Under the pieces are notes generated by a model that was given only the letters and a program-made list of their open reading frames with translations, did no database searches and was not told where the DNA came from. Positions 35,698 through 45,326 of a DNA stretch of 64,000 bases are shown here, piece after piece. The DNA lies in assembly GCF_024721175.1 (NCBI RefSeq), contig NZ_CP099399.1, positions 620,001 to 684,000 of the forward strand. Direction: 5' to 3'. Every line of letters begins with the position of its first letter. Position 1 is the stretch's first letter. Both the position numbers and the translations under genes were made by a program. The DNA is from Rhizobium sp. Pop5 (GTDB lineage: Bacteria; Pseudomonadota; Alphaproteobacteria; Rhizobiales; Rhizobiaceae).

Positions 35698-37635
35698 ATG
35701 TCCGCTAAAAACATATCCTTGTATGGTAAGCTTGCGGCCACGTTCGCAGCCCTCATCCTTATCTTCGTATCCTTCTCTGTTTTGGTTTACTCCAAGGCGA
35801 CGGCGTCCGCGGCTGCTTCCGCCGAACAGGAAAAGTCCGAGCTGCTCGTCAACCAGATCGACGATGCGCTGCAGGCCATGCTCGAGCAGGCCGTCAACTT
35901 GCGCGGCTTCATCCTCTTCCGCAGCGACAGCACCTATGGCGACATTTTTGCCAATCGCGAGCGCATGCTGAAGGCGATTGCCGCTGCCAAACAGACTGCC
36001 GCTGCCGAGCCTCAGCTGGTCGAGATGATCGACGGCATGCAGAAGGCTGCAGACCTTTACTTCCATGAGCTTGCCGAGCCGCAGACAAAGGCGCGCAAGG
36101 AAACCGACATGCCGATCGAGGAAGTCGTCAAGATCGGTGTCAACGCCACCAAGGGCCAGCTCGACGGCTTCCGTCAGGCCTCCGCCAAGATCAAGGCCAC
36201 TGCCCGCGAAAAATCGAACGCCCTCGCCACGGTTCGCGCCGAAGCCAACAGCGATCTGAAGACGACGCTGCTTGCCGGCGGCATCGTCGCCGCGCTTGCC
36301 GCTGCCGTTCTTGCCTGGTTGCTGTCGCGCACCATCATCCGCCCGATCGTCGGCATGACGACCGCGATGGACCGCCTTGCCGGCGGTCAGAACGACATCG
36401 AGGTTCCGGCCGTCGATCGCGGCGACGAGGTCGGCCGCATGGCCCAGTCGGTGCTGGTCTTCAAACAGGCCGCGATCGAAAAACTGCGGCTTTCCGGCGA
36501 GACTGATCGCATGCGCGACGATGCCGAGCGCCAGCGCCGGGCAACCGACGAACAGAAGGCCCGCGAGGAAGGCGAACTGCGTTTTGCGATCGATGCTTTG
36601 GCGGGTAGCCTTGCCGGCCTCGCCGAGGGCGATGTCGCAGCACGCATCCAGACGCCGTTCGCGCCGCAATACGATAGCCTGCGCAACGATTTCAACAATG
36701 CCGTCGAAAAGCTGCAGGCGGCTCTCCAGTCGGTCGGCCGCAATGCCTCCGCCATCAATGCGGGCGCCGGCGAGATCCGCTCGGCCGCCGACGACCTTGC
36801 CCACCGCACCGAGCAGCAGGCTGCCGCCGTTGAAGAAACCGCCGCGGCACTCGAGGAAGTGACGACGACGGTTCGCGACAGCGCCAAGCGGGCCGAGGAT
36901 GTCGGCAATCTCGTCGAGCGCACCCGCCTCGGCGCCGAAAAATCCGGCGATGTCGTCCGCAAGGCCGTCTCCGCCATGGAGCAGATCGAGAAGTCCTCGG
37001 GCGAAATCTCCAATATCATCGGCGTGATCGACGATATCGCCTTCCAGACCAACCTACTGGCCTTGAACGCAGGTGTCGAAGCGGCGCGTGCCGGTGAAGC
37101 CGGCAAGGGCTTTGCCGTCGTTGCCCAGGAAGTGCGCGAACTCGCGCAGCGTTCTGCCAACGCCGCCAAGGAGATCAAGGCGTTGATCACCACATCCGGC
37201 ACCCATGTCCAGACCGGCGTATCGCTGGTCGGCGAAACCGGCAAGGCTCTGGAGGCGATCGTCACCGAGGTGCAGGAAATCAACCGCCATGTCGGCGCGA
37301 TCGTCACCGCCACGCGCGAACAGTCGATCGGGCTGCAGGAGATCAACACCGCCGTCAATAACATGGACCAGGGCACGCAGCAGAACGCTGCAATGGTCGA
37401 GGAGCAGACTGCCGCAAGCCATGCGCTCGCCCAGGAAGCAAATGCCCTCGATGAACTGCTGCACCAGTTCAAGCTCGGCCAGGCTGCTCCTGCGCCCCGT
37501 ACAACTGTTGCCGCACCAAACGCCCGCCCGGTCGCTTCTCCCGCCCGCGCCCTCGCCAGCAAGGTCACCAAGGCCTTCGGCGGCCGGCAGGCAAGTGCTG
37601 CGGTTGCGGTTCAGGAAGACTGGACGGAGTTCTGA
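35698..37635 (+). CDS. methyl-accepting chemotaxis protein with C-terminal docking pentapeptide
   Basis: The 645-residue receptor has membrane helices at about 12-32 and 192-212 flanking a helical, Ala/Glu-rich periplasmic domain (about 33-190) like a four-helix-bundle or CHASE3-type sensor. A HAMP domain (about 213-265) and coiled cytoplasmic signalling domain follow, with the tip [18 protein letters not shown] near residue 448. It ends EDWTEF, matching the xWxxF CheR/CheB tether seen in high-abundance E. coli receptors (NWETF). ATG 35698 has TAGGAGA in front; the frame is open from 35611 but that leader is basic and nonhomologous. A Rho-independent terminator and an intron follow. Confidence 0.93.
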   Translation: MSAKNISLYGKLAATFAALILIFVSFSVLVYSKATASAAASAEQEKSELLVNQIDDALQAMLEQAVNLRGFILFRSDSTYGDIFANRERMLKAIAAAKQTAAAEPQLVEMIDGMQKAADLYFHELAEPQTKARKETDMPIEEVVKIGVNATKGQLDGFRQASAKIKATAREKSNALATVRAEANSDLKTTLLAGGIVAALAAAVLAWLLSRTIIRPIVGMTTAMDRLAGGQNDIEVPAVDRGDEVGRMAQSVLVFKQAAIEKLRLSGETDRMRDDAERQRRATDEQKAREEGELRFAIDALAGSLAGLAEGDVAARIQTPFAPQYDSLRNDFNNAVEKLQAALQSVGRNASAINAGAGEIRSAADDLAHRTEQQAAAVEETAAALEEVTTTVRDSAKRAEDVGNLVERTRLGAEKSGDVVRKAVSAMEQIEKSSGEISNIIGVIDDIAFQTNLLALNAGVEAARAGEAGKGFAVVAQEVRELAQRSANAAKEIKALITTSGTHVQTGVSLVGETGKALEAIVTEVQEINRHVGAIVTATREQSIGLQEINTAVNNMDQGTQQNAAMVEEQTAASHALAQEANALDELLHQFKLGQAAPAPRTTVAAPNARPVASPARALASKVTKAFGGRQASAAVAVQEDWTEF

Positions 37636-37667
37636 GAGAGCTTTTTCGGAAGAGACGTCAAATGAAG

Positions 37668-37695
37668 AAGGCGGCGCGGTGGCGCCGCCTTTTTT
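37668..37695 (+). terminator. Rho-independent terminator after the second chemoreceptor
   Basis: AAGGCGGCGC (37668-37677) pairs with GCGCCGCCTT (37682-37691), with a GGTG loop and a T-run (37690-37695). It ends just before the group II intron, whose insertion seems to use this structure. Confidence 0.85.
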
Positions 37696-37697
37696 GT

Positions 37698-39629
37698 GTG
37701 CGCCAGGCATGGCGCGTGGTGCGAGAGCACCGTTTGACCGGGATGGTATCCGGTTGATGACTTGGAGGTGAAAGTCCTCTGCAGGCCCTGGTGATGGGAA
37801 CTGCTAGCCGAACAACAAGGGCGTCGTTGCAAGGCGAGGTCTGAAGGAAGTTGTAAGCAAAGTGCCGGCCTGACGAACAGGAAACGCATATGAGGCGACC
37901 GCATCCGGACGAAGGTGCACAAATGCCTGAAGTCCAATATCACCCGGAGGATGCGGCCGTAGATGCGACAGGTATATGGCACGAAGGTCACGCGTCTTAC
38001 CCTGGGAGACCTGCCGACCTGCCCCTGGTTTCAGGTGTGCTACCGGCGTCGCGAGGCGTCGGGATGGGGCGGCAGGGGTCAGCAGAAGCCGTATTAGCCG
38101 ACCAAGCGGTGAAGGGCCGAACATTGAGTGCCGGACGGAGGCCGGTCTTTCGATGGTGAGGACAGACGCAGAAGACGGGGCTGAGACGCCCCGTGCCCAT
38201 GCTGAGAGCAGCGGCCGGAAGCCGCGAGGGCAGGCATTGGGTGCATCAGACACCACGGCAGGGCCGGGATCCTCTCGACCGGAGGCGAATGAGCGACTGA
38301 TGGAGGCGATCCTCAGCCGCGAGAACATGATGGCGGCTTACCGCCGGGTGGTGGCGAACAAGGGTGCGCCGGGTATCGATAAGATGTCTGTCGAGCAATT
38401 GAAGCCATACCTTGCGGAGCATTGGCCGCGCATCAGAGAAGACCTGCTGGCGGACCGCTACAGACCGACGCCGGTGCGTGGGGTGGAAATCCCCAAGCCT
38501 GGCGGCAAAGGGATGCGGCAATTGGGCATCCCGACGGTCCTGGACCGACTCATCCAGCAGGCGATGCATCAGGTGCTGATGCCGATCTTCGACCCGGACT
38601 TCTCTGCTTCCTCCTACGGCTTCCGGCCGGGGCGGAGCGCCCACGACGCGGTTCTTGCCGCCCGGTCTTATGTGGCCGGCGGCCGTCGCTTTGTGGTCGA
38701 TCTTGATTTGGAGAAGTTCTTCGACCGAGTGAACCACGATGTCTTGATGGCACGCGTGGCACGCAAAATCGGAGACACGCAGGTGCTGCGGTTGATCCGC
38801 CGTTACCTGCAGGCTGGGCTGATGACGGGCGGGATCGTAACGGCACGCAGCGAAGGCACGCCGCAAGGCGGTCCACTCTCGCCGCTGCTGTCAAATATCC
38901 TGCTCGACGATCTCGACAAGGAATTGGAGCGGCGCGGTCATGCCTTCTGCCGCTACGCCGACGACTGCAACGTCTATGTACGTTCGCAGCATGCCGGCGA
39001 GCGGGTCATGGCCTCGCTCACCTGCTTCCTTACCGAACGGCTGAAGCTAACGGTCAATGGCGCGAAGAGTGCCGTGGACCGTCCATGGAAGCGTACCTTC
39101 CTCGGCTACACCATGACCGCCCACAAGGCGCCGCGTCTGCGGATCGCGGCGTCGAGCGTGGCGCGGTTCAGGGGCAAGCTGAAGGCTGCCTTCCGTGCCG
39201 GGCGCGGTCGCGCCCTTGGCGCCACCATCAAAGACCTTACCCCGATCCTGCATGGCTGGATTGCTTACTTCCGGCTGACCGACAGTAAGGGGATTCTCGA
39301 GGACCTTGATGGCTGGCTGCGGCGCAGGTTGCGCTGCATCCTGTGGCGGCAATGGAAGAAACCGGCCACGCGCGCTATGCGGTTGAGGCAACGAGGACTG
39401 ACGGAACAGCGTGCCCGTGACTCGGCGGGGAACGGCCACGGCCCTTGGTGGAATGCCGGGGCCAGCCACATGAACGACGCCTTCCGAAAAGCCTTCTTCG
39501 AACAGCTGGGGCTAGTCTCACTCCAACAGGAACTCCGACGCCTAAACCACACTCGATGAACCGCCGTGTACGGAACCGTTCGCACGGTGGTGTGGGAGGA
39601 GGGTGCCGCAAGGCTCCCTCCTACCCGAT
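37698..39629 (+). mobile_element. group II intron (class C-like)
   Basis: The 1,932-base element starts GTGCGCCAGG, in line with the conserved GTGYG 5' end. The RNA structural part covers the first 450 bases, an ORF for the maturase/RT follows, and domains V and VI are at the 3' end. Domain V is ACCGCCGTG (39560-39568) pairing with CACGGTGGT (39583-39591). Domain VI is GGGAGGAGGGTGCC pairing with GGCTCCCTCCT, a bulged A (39623) and CCC; this A is seven bases from the proposed 3' end, GAT. The 5' exon ends TTGT and the 3' exon begins with T. That target, just after a terminator hairpin, matches group IIC behaviour. The exact ends could move by one or two bases. Confidence 0.8.
38153..39559 (+). 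CDS. ltrA: group II intron reverse transcriptase/maturase
   Basis: The 468-residue protein has reverse-transcriptase blocks: [15 protein letters not shown] near residue 64, [18 protein letters not shown] near 103, [16 protein letters not shown] near 157 and the catalytic [11 protein letters not shown] (YADD at 268-271), then thumb/maturase domain X and the C-terminal [16 protein letters not shown]. No HNH/endonuclease domain is evident, as in group IIC enzymes. It helps splicing and makes cDNA for mobility. ATG 38153 has GGAGG 11-15 bases upstream; an in-frame ORF extends to 37976 inside the intron RNA domain, which is probably noncoding. The gene appears intact. Confidence 0.95.
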   Translation: MVRTDAEDGAETPRAHAESSGRKPRGQALGASDTTAGPGSSRPEANERLMEAILSRENMMAAYRRVVANKGAPGIDKMSVEQLKPYLAEHWPRIREDLLADRYRPTPVRGVEIPKPGGKGMRQLGIPTVLDRLIQQAMHQVLMPIFDPDFSASSYGFRPGRSAHDAVLAARSYVAGGRRFVVDLDLEKFFDRVNHDVLMARVARKIGDTQVLRLIRRYLQAGLMTGGIVTARSEGTPQGGPLSPLLSNILLDDLDKELERRGHAFCRYADDCNVYVRSQHAGERVMASLTCFLTERLKLTVNGAKSAVDRPWKRTFLGYTMTAHKAPRLRIAASSVARFRGKLKAAFRAGRGRALGATIKDLTPILHGWIAYFRLTDSKGILEDLDGWLRRRLRCILWRQWKKPATRAMRLRQRGLTEQRARDSAGNGHGPWWNAGASHMNDAFRKAFFEQLGLVSLQQELRRLNHTR

Positions 39630-39669
39630 TGGGAATAAGCTTCTGTTAGGTTTGTCCGACCTCGCGGCC

Positions 39670-39814
39670 CCCTCATCCTCCCTACGGGCACCTTCTCCCC
39701 GAGGGGAGAGCAGGGAGTCGAGACGTTGCAGCATATCTCTTCTCCTCAGCGGGGGTCCGAAGGACGGGCGAGACCCGTGGCTCGCCCCGGTTGGTGCCGG
39801 CAGGCAGATGAGGG
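39670..39814. repeat. RIME-like mosaic repeat, family D copy 2
   Basis: The element begins CCCTCAT and ends ATGAGGG (7-base terminal inverted repeats). Inside are the hairpin CTCCCCGAGGGGAG (about 39696-39709) and the block at 39748-39814 shared with 25896-25985 (GACGGGCGAGACCCGTGG, CCCCGGTTGGTGCCGG). It fills the gap between the intron and dxs; no gene is seen there. Confidence 0.6.
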
Positions 39815-39841
39815 CTACACGGCACGCCCTCAAGCATTCAC

Positions 39842-41758
39842 CTAGCCAGCCACACCAACCGCAACGCCGCGCCCAAGCGCCCTGAACACTGTCGACACGA
39901 TCCCCGCACGGTCGAGGCCGGCATGGGCATTCATCGCTTCCGGCTTGGCCTGCTCCATCCAAATATCAGGCATAACAAGCGAGCGCACCTTCAGCCCGTT
40001 GTCGAGCAGGCCCTCGGTCGCGAGGAAATGCATCACCTGGCTGCCGAAGCCGCCGATCGAGCCTTCCTCGACGGTGATCACCATCTCGTGGTGGCGGGCC
40101 AGCTGACGGATCAGATCGCGGTCGAGCGGCTTGGCGAAGCGCGCATCCGCGACCGTCGTCGAAAGTCCGGCAGCATCGAGATCCTCGGCGGCAAGCAGAC
40201 AGTCGGCAAGCCGCGTCCCGAAGGAGAGCAGTGCCACCTTGGTGCCTTCCTTGACGATGCGGCCCTTACCGATCTGCAGGATTTCCCCGCGTGCCGGCAT
40301 ATCGATGCCGACACCTTCGCCGCGCGGATAGCGGAACGAGATCGGTCCGGCATCATAGGCCACTGCCGTGCGCACCATATGCTTGAGCTCGGCCTCGTCG
40401 GCCGCTGCCATCACCACGAAGCCGGGCAGGGTGGCGAGGAAAGCGGTGTCGAAGGAACCGGCATGCGTCGGCCCGTCGGCACCGACGAAGCCGGCGCGAT
40501 CGATCGGAAACCGCACCGGCAGTCCCTGAATCGCCACATCGTGCACGACCTGATCGTAGGCGCGCTGCAGGAAGGTCGAATAAAGCGCCGCGAACGGCTT
40601 GTAGCCTTCGGCGGCAAGGCCGGCGGCGAAAGTTACGGCATGCTGCTCGGCGATGCCGACGTCGAAACAGCGCGACGGAAAGGCTTCGGCGAGCTTGTCG
40701 AGACCGGTGCCATTCGGCATGGCGGCGGTGATGCCGACAATCTTGTCGTCGAGCGCCGCTTCCTGCACCAGTGCTTCGGCAAAGACGCTCGTGTAGCTCG
40801 GCGCATTCGGCTTCACTTTCGCCTGCGTACCGGTGATGACGTCGAACTTGTTGACGCCGTGATATTTGTCGGCTGCGGCTTCCGCCGGCGGATAGCCCTT
40901 GCCCTTCTGGGTGACGACATGGATCAGCACCGGCCCTCGTGCATTGTCGCGCACGTTGCGCAGCACCGGCAGCAGATGATCGAAGGAATGCCCGTCGATC
41001 GGTCCGATATGATAGAAGCCCATTTCCTCGAACATCGTGCCACCGGTGACATAACCGCGTGCATGTTCGACGGCGCGGGTGATCGCCCGGTCGATGTTCT
41101 TGCCGAGATAGGCCGTCAGCTTCTTGCCGAAGTCGCGGAAGCCCATATAGGTGCGGCCCGAGGCGAGGCGGGCGAGATAAGCGCTCATTGCGCCGGTCGG
41201 CGGCGCGATCGACATGTCGTTGTCGTTGAGGATGACGATGAGACGGGCATCGAGCGCGCCGGCGTTGTTCAGCGCCTCATAGGCCATGCCGGCCGACATC
41301 GCACCGTCGCCGATAACGGCGATGACACGACGGTCGTTCTTGTCGAGATCGGCTGCAATCGCCATGCCGAGGCCGGCCGAGATCGAGGTCGAGGAATGCG
41401 CCGCCCCGAAGGGATCGTACTCGCTCTCCGCCCGGCGGGTGAAGCCGGAAAGCCCGTCTTCCTGGCGCAGCGTGCGGATGCGGTCTCGCCGGCCGGTGAG
41501 GATCTTGTGCGGATAGCATTGATGGCCGACATCGAAGATCAGCCGATCATCCGGCGTGTCGAAGACGCTGTGGATGGCGATCGTCAGTTCGACCACGCCG
41601 AGACCGGCGCCGAGATGCCCGCCGGTGCGCGACACCGCGTCGATCATTTCGTCGCGGACCTCGCGCGCAAGCTGCGGCAGGTCGCGATCCTCGAGCTTGC
41701 GCAGATCAGCGGGATAGGTGACCTGGTCGAGCAGAGGGGTCTTCGGCAATTGTGTCAC
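39842..41758 (-). CDS. dxs: 1-deoxy-D-xylulose-5-phosphate synthase
   Basis: DXS condenses pyruvate and glyceraldehyde-3-phosphate in the first step of the MEP isoprenoid pathway, using thiamine diphosphate. The 638-residue protein includes [17 protein letters not shown] near residue 77, the TPP-binding [18 protein letters not shown] near 151 and [15 protein letters not shown] near 425. The length is normal. The start is GTG 41758 with AGAAAGAGCG upstream. In some bacteria dxs lies beside xseB and ispA; here xseB is on the same strand about 2 kb upstream, but pirin and SDR genes intervene. Confidence 0.97.
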   Translation of the reverse strand: MTQLPKTPLLDQVTYPADLRKLEDRDLPQLAREVRDEMIDAVSRTGGHLGAGLGVVELTIAIHSVFDTPDDRLIFDVGHQCYPHKILTGRRDRIRTLRQEDGLSGFTRRAESEYDPFGAAHSSTSISAGLGMAIAADLDKNDRRVIAVIGDGAMSAGMAYEALNNAGALDARLIVILNDNDMSIAPPTGAMSAYLARLASGRTYMGFRDFGKKLTAYLGKNIDRAITRAVEHARGYVTGGTMFEEMGFYHIGPIDGHSFDHLLPVLRNVRDNARGPVLIHVVTQKGKGYPPAEAAADKYHGVNKFDVITGTQAKVKPNAPSYTSVFAEALVQEAALDDKIVGITAAMPNGTGLDKLAEAFPSRCFDVGIAEQHAVTFAAGLAAEGYKPFAALYSTFLQRAYDQVVHDVAIQGLPVRFPIDRAGFVGADGPTHAGSFDTAFLATLPGFVVMAAADEAELKHMVRTAVAYDAGPISFRYPRGEGVGIDMPARGEILQIGKGRIVKEGTKVALLSFGTRLADCLLAAEDLDAAGLSTTVADARFAKPLDRDLIRQLARHHEMVITVEEGSIGGFGSQVMHFLATEGLLDNGLKVRSLVMPDIWMEQAKPEAMNAHAGLDRAGIVSTVFRALGRGVAVGVAG

Positions 41759-41853
41759 GGGCGGGCGCTCTTTCTTGCTTTTCCTTATTCCGCTTTATTC
41801 GATTAGAATGCGGCAAAACAAGTGCATTTCAGGAACCGAAGGTTTTCACCTTA

Positions 41854-41958
41854 GAGCATGATGCAAAAAAGTGTGAGCGGTTTTCGGGCAACATCATGCT
41901 CCCACTATTAAAGCATGATGCCGAAAAGCGTGAGCGGTTTTCGAAGGATATCCTGCTC
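41854..41958. repeat. tandem pair of rhizobial palindromic repeats, family B
   Basis: Copy 1 (41854-41901) has perfect 10-base arms GAGCATGATG/CATCATGCTC around AAAGTGTGAGCGGTTTTCGG. Copy 2 (41911-41958) has AAGCATGATGCCGAAAAGCG, TGAGCGGTTTTCG and a decayed right arm, TCCTGCTC. They lie between the 3' end of the pirin gene and the start of dxs. Such elements are common in Rhizobiales genomes and can form long hairpins. Confidence 0.7.
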
Positions 41959-41979
41959 TATTTCGCGAGTGCAAAGGGT

Positions 41980-42903
41980 TCAGTTTTCCGGCAAAGGCAC
42001 GAATTCTTCTTCGTCTCCGGGAACGATATCGAAGCGGCCAGTGCGCCACTCTTCCTTGGCTTTTTCGATCCGCTCTTTCGAAGAAGAAACGAAATTCCAC
42101 CAGATATAACGCTTCGAATTCAGCGCCGCGCCGCCGAAGAGCATCAGGTGGCAGCCCTCGCTGCCGGCCTCGAGCGTAATTGCATCGCCGGGCCGGAAGA
42201 CCAGCAGTTGATCAGCGGCGAAACGGTCACCCGCGATGACGACTTCACCCGAAAGCACGTAGACGGCGCGCTCCTCGTGAGCCGCGCCAAAGGGAAACTT
42301 GGCGCCCGGCTCCAGGTTCAGATCGACATAGAGCGTGTCGGAGAAAACACCGACGGGAGATGTCATGCCTTCGAACGAGCCGATGACCACGCGCCCGCGC
42401 ACGCCTGACGTTTCGATCAGCGGCATCTCGGACTTTTGCGTATGGGCGAAGGAGGGATCGATCTCCTCCTTGTCGTCCGGCAGCGCCAGCCAGGTCTGCA
42501 GTCCGGACATCAGCAGCGGGTGGCCGCGCAAATTGTCGGGTGTGCGCTCCGAATGCACGATGCCGCGCCCCGCCGTCATCAGGTTGATGTCTCCGGGGCG
42601 GATGACCTTCTCGGTGCCGAGGCTGTCGCGATGGCGGATCTCGCCGTCGAAGAGATAGGTGACCGTCGACAGCCCGATATGCGGATGCGGCTTGACGTCG
42701 AGTGCCTCGTTGGGTTTCAGGATCGCCGGGCCCATGCGGTCGAAGAAGATGAACGGGCCGACGAGCCGCCGCTGCCTTGTGGGCAGCGCGCGACGCACCT
42801 GGAAGCCGCCGATGTCGCTGGTGCGGGGGATGATCAGATTCTCGATCGCATCGCAGGCGAAGGCATCGCCGGGCAGGGGATCTTTACCGGGAAAAAAGGA
42901 CAT
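41980..42903 (-). CDS. pirin family protein
   Basis: The 307-residue cupin-fold protein has the pirin N-terminal hallmark RRALPTRQRRLVGPFIFFD near residue 38, the metal-site HPHIGLSTVTYLFDGEIRHRDSLG near 72 (split here by its own length), GRGIVHSERTP near 110, and the C-terminal pirin domain. Some pirins have quercetin 2,3-dioxygenase activity and others act as redox-linked regulators; the role here is unclear. It lies downstream of the SDR gene on the same strand, with an 89-base gap. ATG 42903 follows an AGATCCGTC leader of moderate quality. Confidence 0.9.
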   Translation of the reverse strand: MSFFPGKDPLPGDAFACDAIENLIIPRTSDIGGFQVRRALPTRQRRLVGPFIFFDRMGPAILKPNEALDVKPHPHIGLSTVTYLFDGEIRHRDSLGTEKVIRPGDINLMTAGRGIVHSERTPDNLRGHPLLMSGLQTWLALPDDKEEIDPSFAHTQKSEMPLIETSGVRGRVVIGSFEGMTSPVGVFSDTLYVDLNLEPGAKFPFGAAHEERAVYVLSGEVVIAGDRFAADQLLVFRPGDAITLEAGSEGCHLMLFGGAALNSKRYIWWNFVSSSKERIEKAKEEWRTGRFDIVPGDEEEFVPLPEN

Positions 42904-42992
42904 GACGGATCTCCGATCGCAAAAGCACCGACCACAAATAGTGCCTCGAGCGCCGCGCGTCCAACACGATGTGCCGATGAGGCCCTGTCACC

Positions 42993-43760
42993 TCAGATTG
43001 CGGTGAATCCGTTATCGACGAAAAGATGGGCGCCGTTGACGAAGTTCGACTCGTCGCTGGCGAGATAAAGTGCGGCCCGGGCAACGTCTTCGGGCTCGCC
43101 GATCCGCCCCTGCTGGGCGGCAATGGCGGCATCGGAAACGTCGACGCCGAGCGCCTGCAGATCGGCGACCTCGCGCAAGCCGTGGGGCGTGCGGATGAAG
43201 CCGGGGCAGACGGCATTGCAGCGGATGTTGCGGTCGCGGAATTCCACGGCGATGGCGCGGGCAAACATATGCACGGCACCCTTCGTCGTATCGTAGAGCA
43301 CTTCCATCGGCGTGGCGGCGACCGCCGAAATGGACGAGGTGCAGACGATCGAGCCGCCGCCGGCCGCAATCATCTTCGGCAGCACGGCCTTGGTCATCAG
43401 AAACATTGAGCGCACGTTGACGGCATGTAGCCAGTCCCATTCCTGCAGGGTCGTTTCCAGGAAAGGTTTGATGACGATCGTGCCGGCATGATTGAAGAGC
43501 ACGGTCACCGCGCCGTAGCGCTCCTCCACACCAGCGACTGCGGCATTGACGGCGGCTTCGTCCGAGACATCGGCCGCCCAGCAATCGGCCTCGCCGCCGG
43601 CGTCACGGATCGCTTTGACAGTCTCATCAGCCGCCTGGCCGTTGCGGTCGATGATCGCGACGCGCGCGCCTTCCGCCGCAAAGAGCTTCGACGCGGCGCC
43701 GCCCATGCCGGTCGCGCCGCCCGAGATAATAGCGACCTTGCCCTTCAATCTGTCCGTCAT
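42993..43760 (-). CDS. short-chain dehydrogenase/reductase
   Basis: The 255-residue SDR has AIISGGATGMGGAASKLFAAEG near residue 9 (glycine-rich cofactor loop), FNHAGTIVIKP near 84, the catalytic-region SISAVAATPMEVLYDTTKGAVH near 137 (Tyr and Lys in YDTTK) and a C-terminal SNFVNGAHLFVDNGFTAI. It probably oxidises or reduces a sugar, alcohol or keto compound; the substrate is unknown. ATG 43760 is used, preceded by AAGGA. It is 86 bases downstream of xseB on the same strand. Confidence 0.9.
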   Translation of the reverse strand: MTDRLKGKVAIISGGATGMGGAASKLFAAEGARVAIIDRNGQAADETVKAIRDAGGEADCWAADVSDEAAVNAAVAGVEERYGAVTVLFNHAGTIVIKPFLETTLQEWDWLHAVNVRSMFLMTKAVLPKMIAAGGGSIVCTSSISAVAATPMEVLYDTTKGAVHMFARAIAVEFRDRNIRCNAVCPGFIRTPHGLREVADLQALGVDVSDAAIAAQQGRIGEPEDVARAALYLASDESNFVNGAHLFVDNGFTAI

Positions 43761-43845
43761 TCCTTGTCCCCTCATTGGTTTGCAAGGGGATCATAGATCG
43801 GGCTGAAGCCGATCGCCAAGCACCCTCAGAAGGTGTTTCGCGCGC

Positions 43846-44097
43846 TCAGGCGCCGTCCAGCGGCTCGACACCCTGTGGCTTGCCGGCGCGGTCGAGCCTG
43901 ATCTTCTCGATACGGTTTTCGGCGGCCGAAAGAAGGGTTTCGCAATGTTTCTTCAGCGCTTCGCCGCGCTCGTAGATCTCGATGGATTCATCAAGCGCCA
44001 CGTCGCCGCGTTCCAGCCGGGCGACGATGCTTTCGAGTTCGGCGACCGCCTTTTCGAAGGAAAGGCCCGATACCTCAGGCTTGGCGCTGTCAGACAT
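43846..44097 (-). CDS. xseB: exodeoxyribonuclease VII small subunit
   Basis: This 83-residue helical protein matches XseB, the small subunit that binds XseA to degrade single-stranded DNA. Key segments are [18 protein letters not shown] near residue 14, then [22 protein letters not shown] 44097 (MSDSAK) is preferred over TTG 44103. It starts two bases after the stop of the HDAC-like gene, so the two are surely co-transcribed. Its partner xseA is not in the window. Confidence 0.93.
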   Translation of the reverse strand: MSDSAKPEVSGLSFEKAVAELESIVARLERGDVALDESIEIYERGEALKKHCETLLSAAENRIEKIRLDRAGKPQGVEPLDGA

Positions 44098-44099
44098 TC

Positions 44100-45035
44100 T
44101 CAACCCTTCATCATTCTCAGAATATGCATGCCCGCCGATTCGGCGAGGCCCTCAAGATCATAACCGCCTTCGAGCAGGCTGACGACCCGGTTCTTCGCGT
44201 GCCTGTCGGCCAGTTCGAGCACGCGCCCGGTCGCCCAGTCGAAATCCTCGCCCGTCAGGTTGATCTGCGCCAAGGGATCGCGGTGATGCGCGTCGAAGCC
44301 GGCCGAAATGATGATGAGATCCGGCCGGAAATCGTCAAGGGCGGGCAGCACGCGGGATTTGAACGCCTCGCGGAAATGGTCGCTGCCGACATTCGGCGAA
44401 AGCGGCGCATTGACGATGGTGTTGTGCTTGCCCTTCTCCTCCTTGGCGCCGGTGCCGGGATAGAGCGGCATCTGATGCGTCGAGCAGAACAGCACCGAGG
44501 CATCGTCCCAGAAGATATCCTGCGTGCCGTTGCCGTGGTGCACGTCCCAGTCGACGATGGCAACGCGCTCGGCTCCATGCGCCTTCTGCGCGTGGCGAGC
44601 GGCAATCGCCGCATTGTTGAAGAAGCAGAAGCCCATTGCCGTCGACTTCTCGGCATGGTGCCCCGGCGGGCGTGCGGCGACGAAGACATTGTCGGCCCGG
44701 CCGGCAAAGACGTCGTCCACAGCCGCCATCGCCCCGCCGATGCCGGTCAGCGCCGCCTGCAGGCTCTTTTGGCTGGCATAGGTATCGGCTTCGAGCTGGT
44801 TGATCCGATCTTCTTCTTCGGGAATCTCCCGCATGACGGCGATAAGATGTTCCTCGGGGTGGGCAAGCAGCACCGCGTCCTCGCTCGCCTGCGGCGCCTG
44901 CCGGCGCTCCAGACGCTCGAAATTCGGATGTTCCAGCGCGACATTGATGGCGCGGATCCTGTCCGACCGCTCCGGATGGCCGGCGGGCGTCACGTGTTCC
45001 AGGAAAATCGGATGTTCGTAAAGACGGGTGCTCAT
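44100..45035 (-). CDS. histone deacetylase-like amidohydrolase
   Basis: The 311-residue protein belongs to the HDAC/AcuC/APAH superfamily of zinc deacetylases. It has [15 protein letters not shown] near residue 19, [20 protein letters not shown] near 115 (the HH pair), and the metal-binding [20 protein letters not shown] near 158. An [13 protein letters not shown] segment near 242 supplies further metal ligands. The natural substrate may be acetylpolyamine or acetyl-lysine; it is unknown. ATG 45035 is chosen. It probably leads an HDAC-xseB-SDR-pirin operon. Confidence 0.93.
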   Translation of the reverse strand: MSTRLYEHPIFLEHVTPAGHPERSDRIRAINVALEHPNFERLERRQAPQASEDAVLLAHPEEHLIAVMREIPEEEDRINQLEADTYASQKSLQAALTGIGGAMAAVDDVFAGRADNVFVAARPPGHHAEKSTAMGFCFFNNAAIAARHAQKAHGAERVAIVDWDVHHGNGTQDIFWDDASVLFCSTHQMPLYPGTGAKEEKGKHNTIVNAPLSPNVGSDHFREAFKSRVLPALDDFRPDLIIISAGFDAHHRDPLAQINLTGEDFDWATGRVLELADRHAKNRVVSLLEGGYDLEGLAESAGMHILRMMKG

Positions 45036-45234
45036 GGAGACACTCTATCGGTCGTATGTGACATGTTCCACAGCAGATGGGGCATCGCCTGATGATTTCA
45101 ACAAGCGCTCTTCTCGCGCCTGCACGCCGTTCTGGGTATTGCAAAGCTTTCTTCGCGACGGCTGCTTCGAAAACCAGCGCCACGGCAGCGCCCCGTCGTC
45201 ACACAGACTCGCGAGGCCTACAGTAACGCTTTGA

Positions 45235-45290
45235 ACTGCTGCATGATTTCGTCCTGAAATCGTTTCCGATTTTAAGATTTATGCAGTACT
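45235..45290. repeat. rhizobial palindromic repeat, family C copy 2
   Basis: TGCTGCATGATTT at the left is nearly complementary to the TTATGCAGTA right end, with TCCTGAAATCGTTTCCGATT in the middle. A degenerate relative is at 14501-14551. It lies in the 291-base divergent gap between the HDAC-like and thioesterase genes; I see no gene there. Confidence 0.6.
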
Positions 45291-45326
45291 GTCGGCGTTG
45301 GGGAATATTGTAAGGCAGTTCTGTTT

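Noticed and set aside
37976..38152. N-terminal extension of the intron reverse transcriptase
   Set aside because: It lies in the structured intron RNA, is basic and unlike RT proteins; ATG 38153 is better.
38153..39559. CRISPR-associated or retron reverse transcriptase
   Set aside because: The intact group II domains V and VI, GTGCG start and [13 protein letters not shown]-terminus identify an intron maturase; no spacer array or msr/msd region is present.
39923..41806. 627-codon plus-strand frame opposite dxs
   Set aside because: It is antisense to a certain dxs gene; it is His/Arg/Asp-rich with no domain, as expected of a mirror frame.
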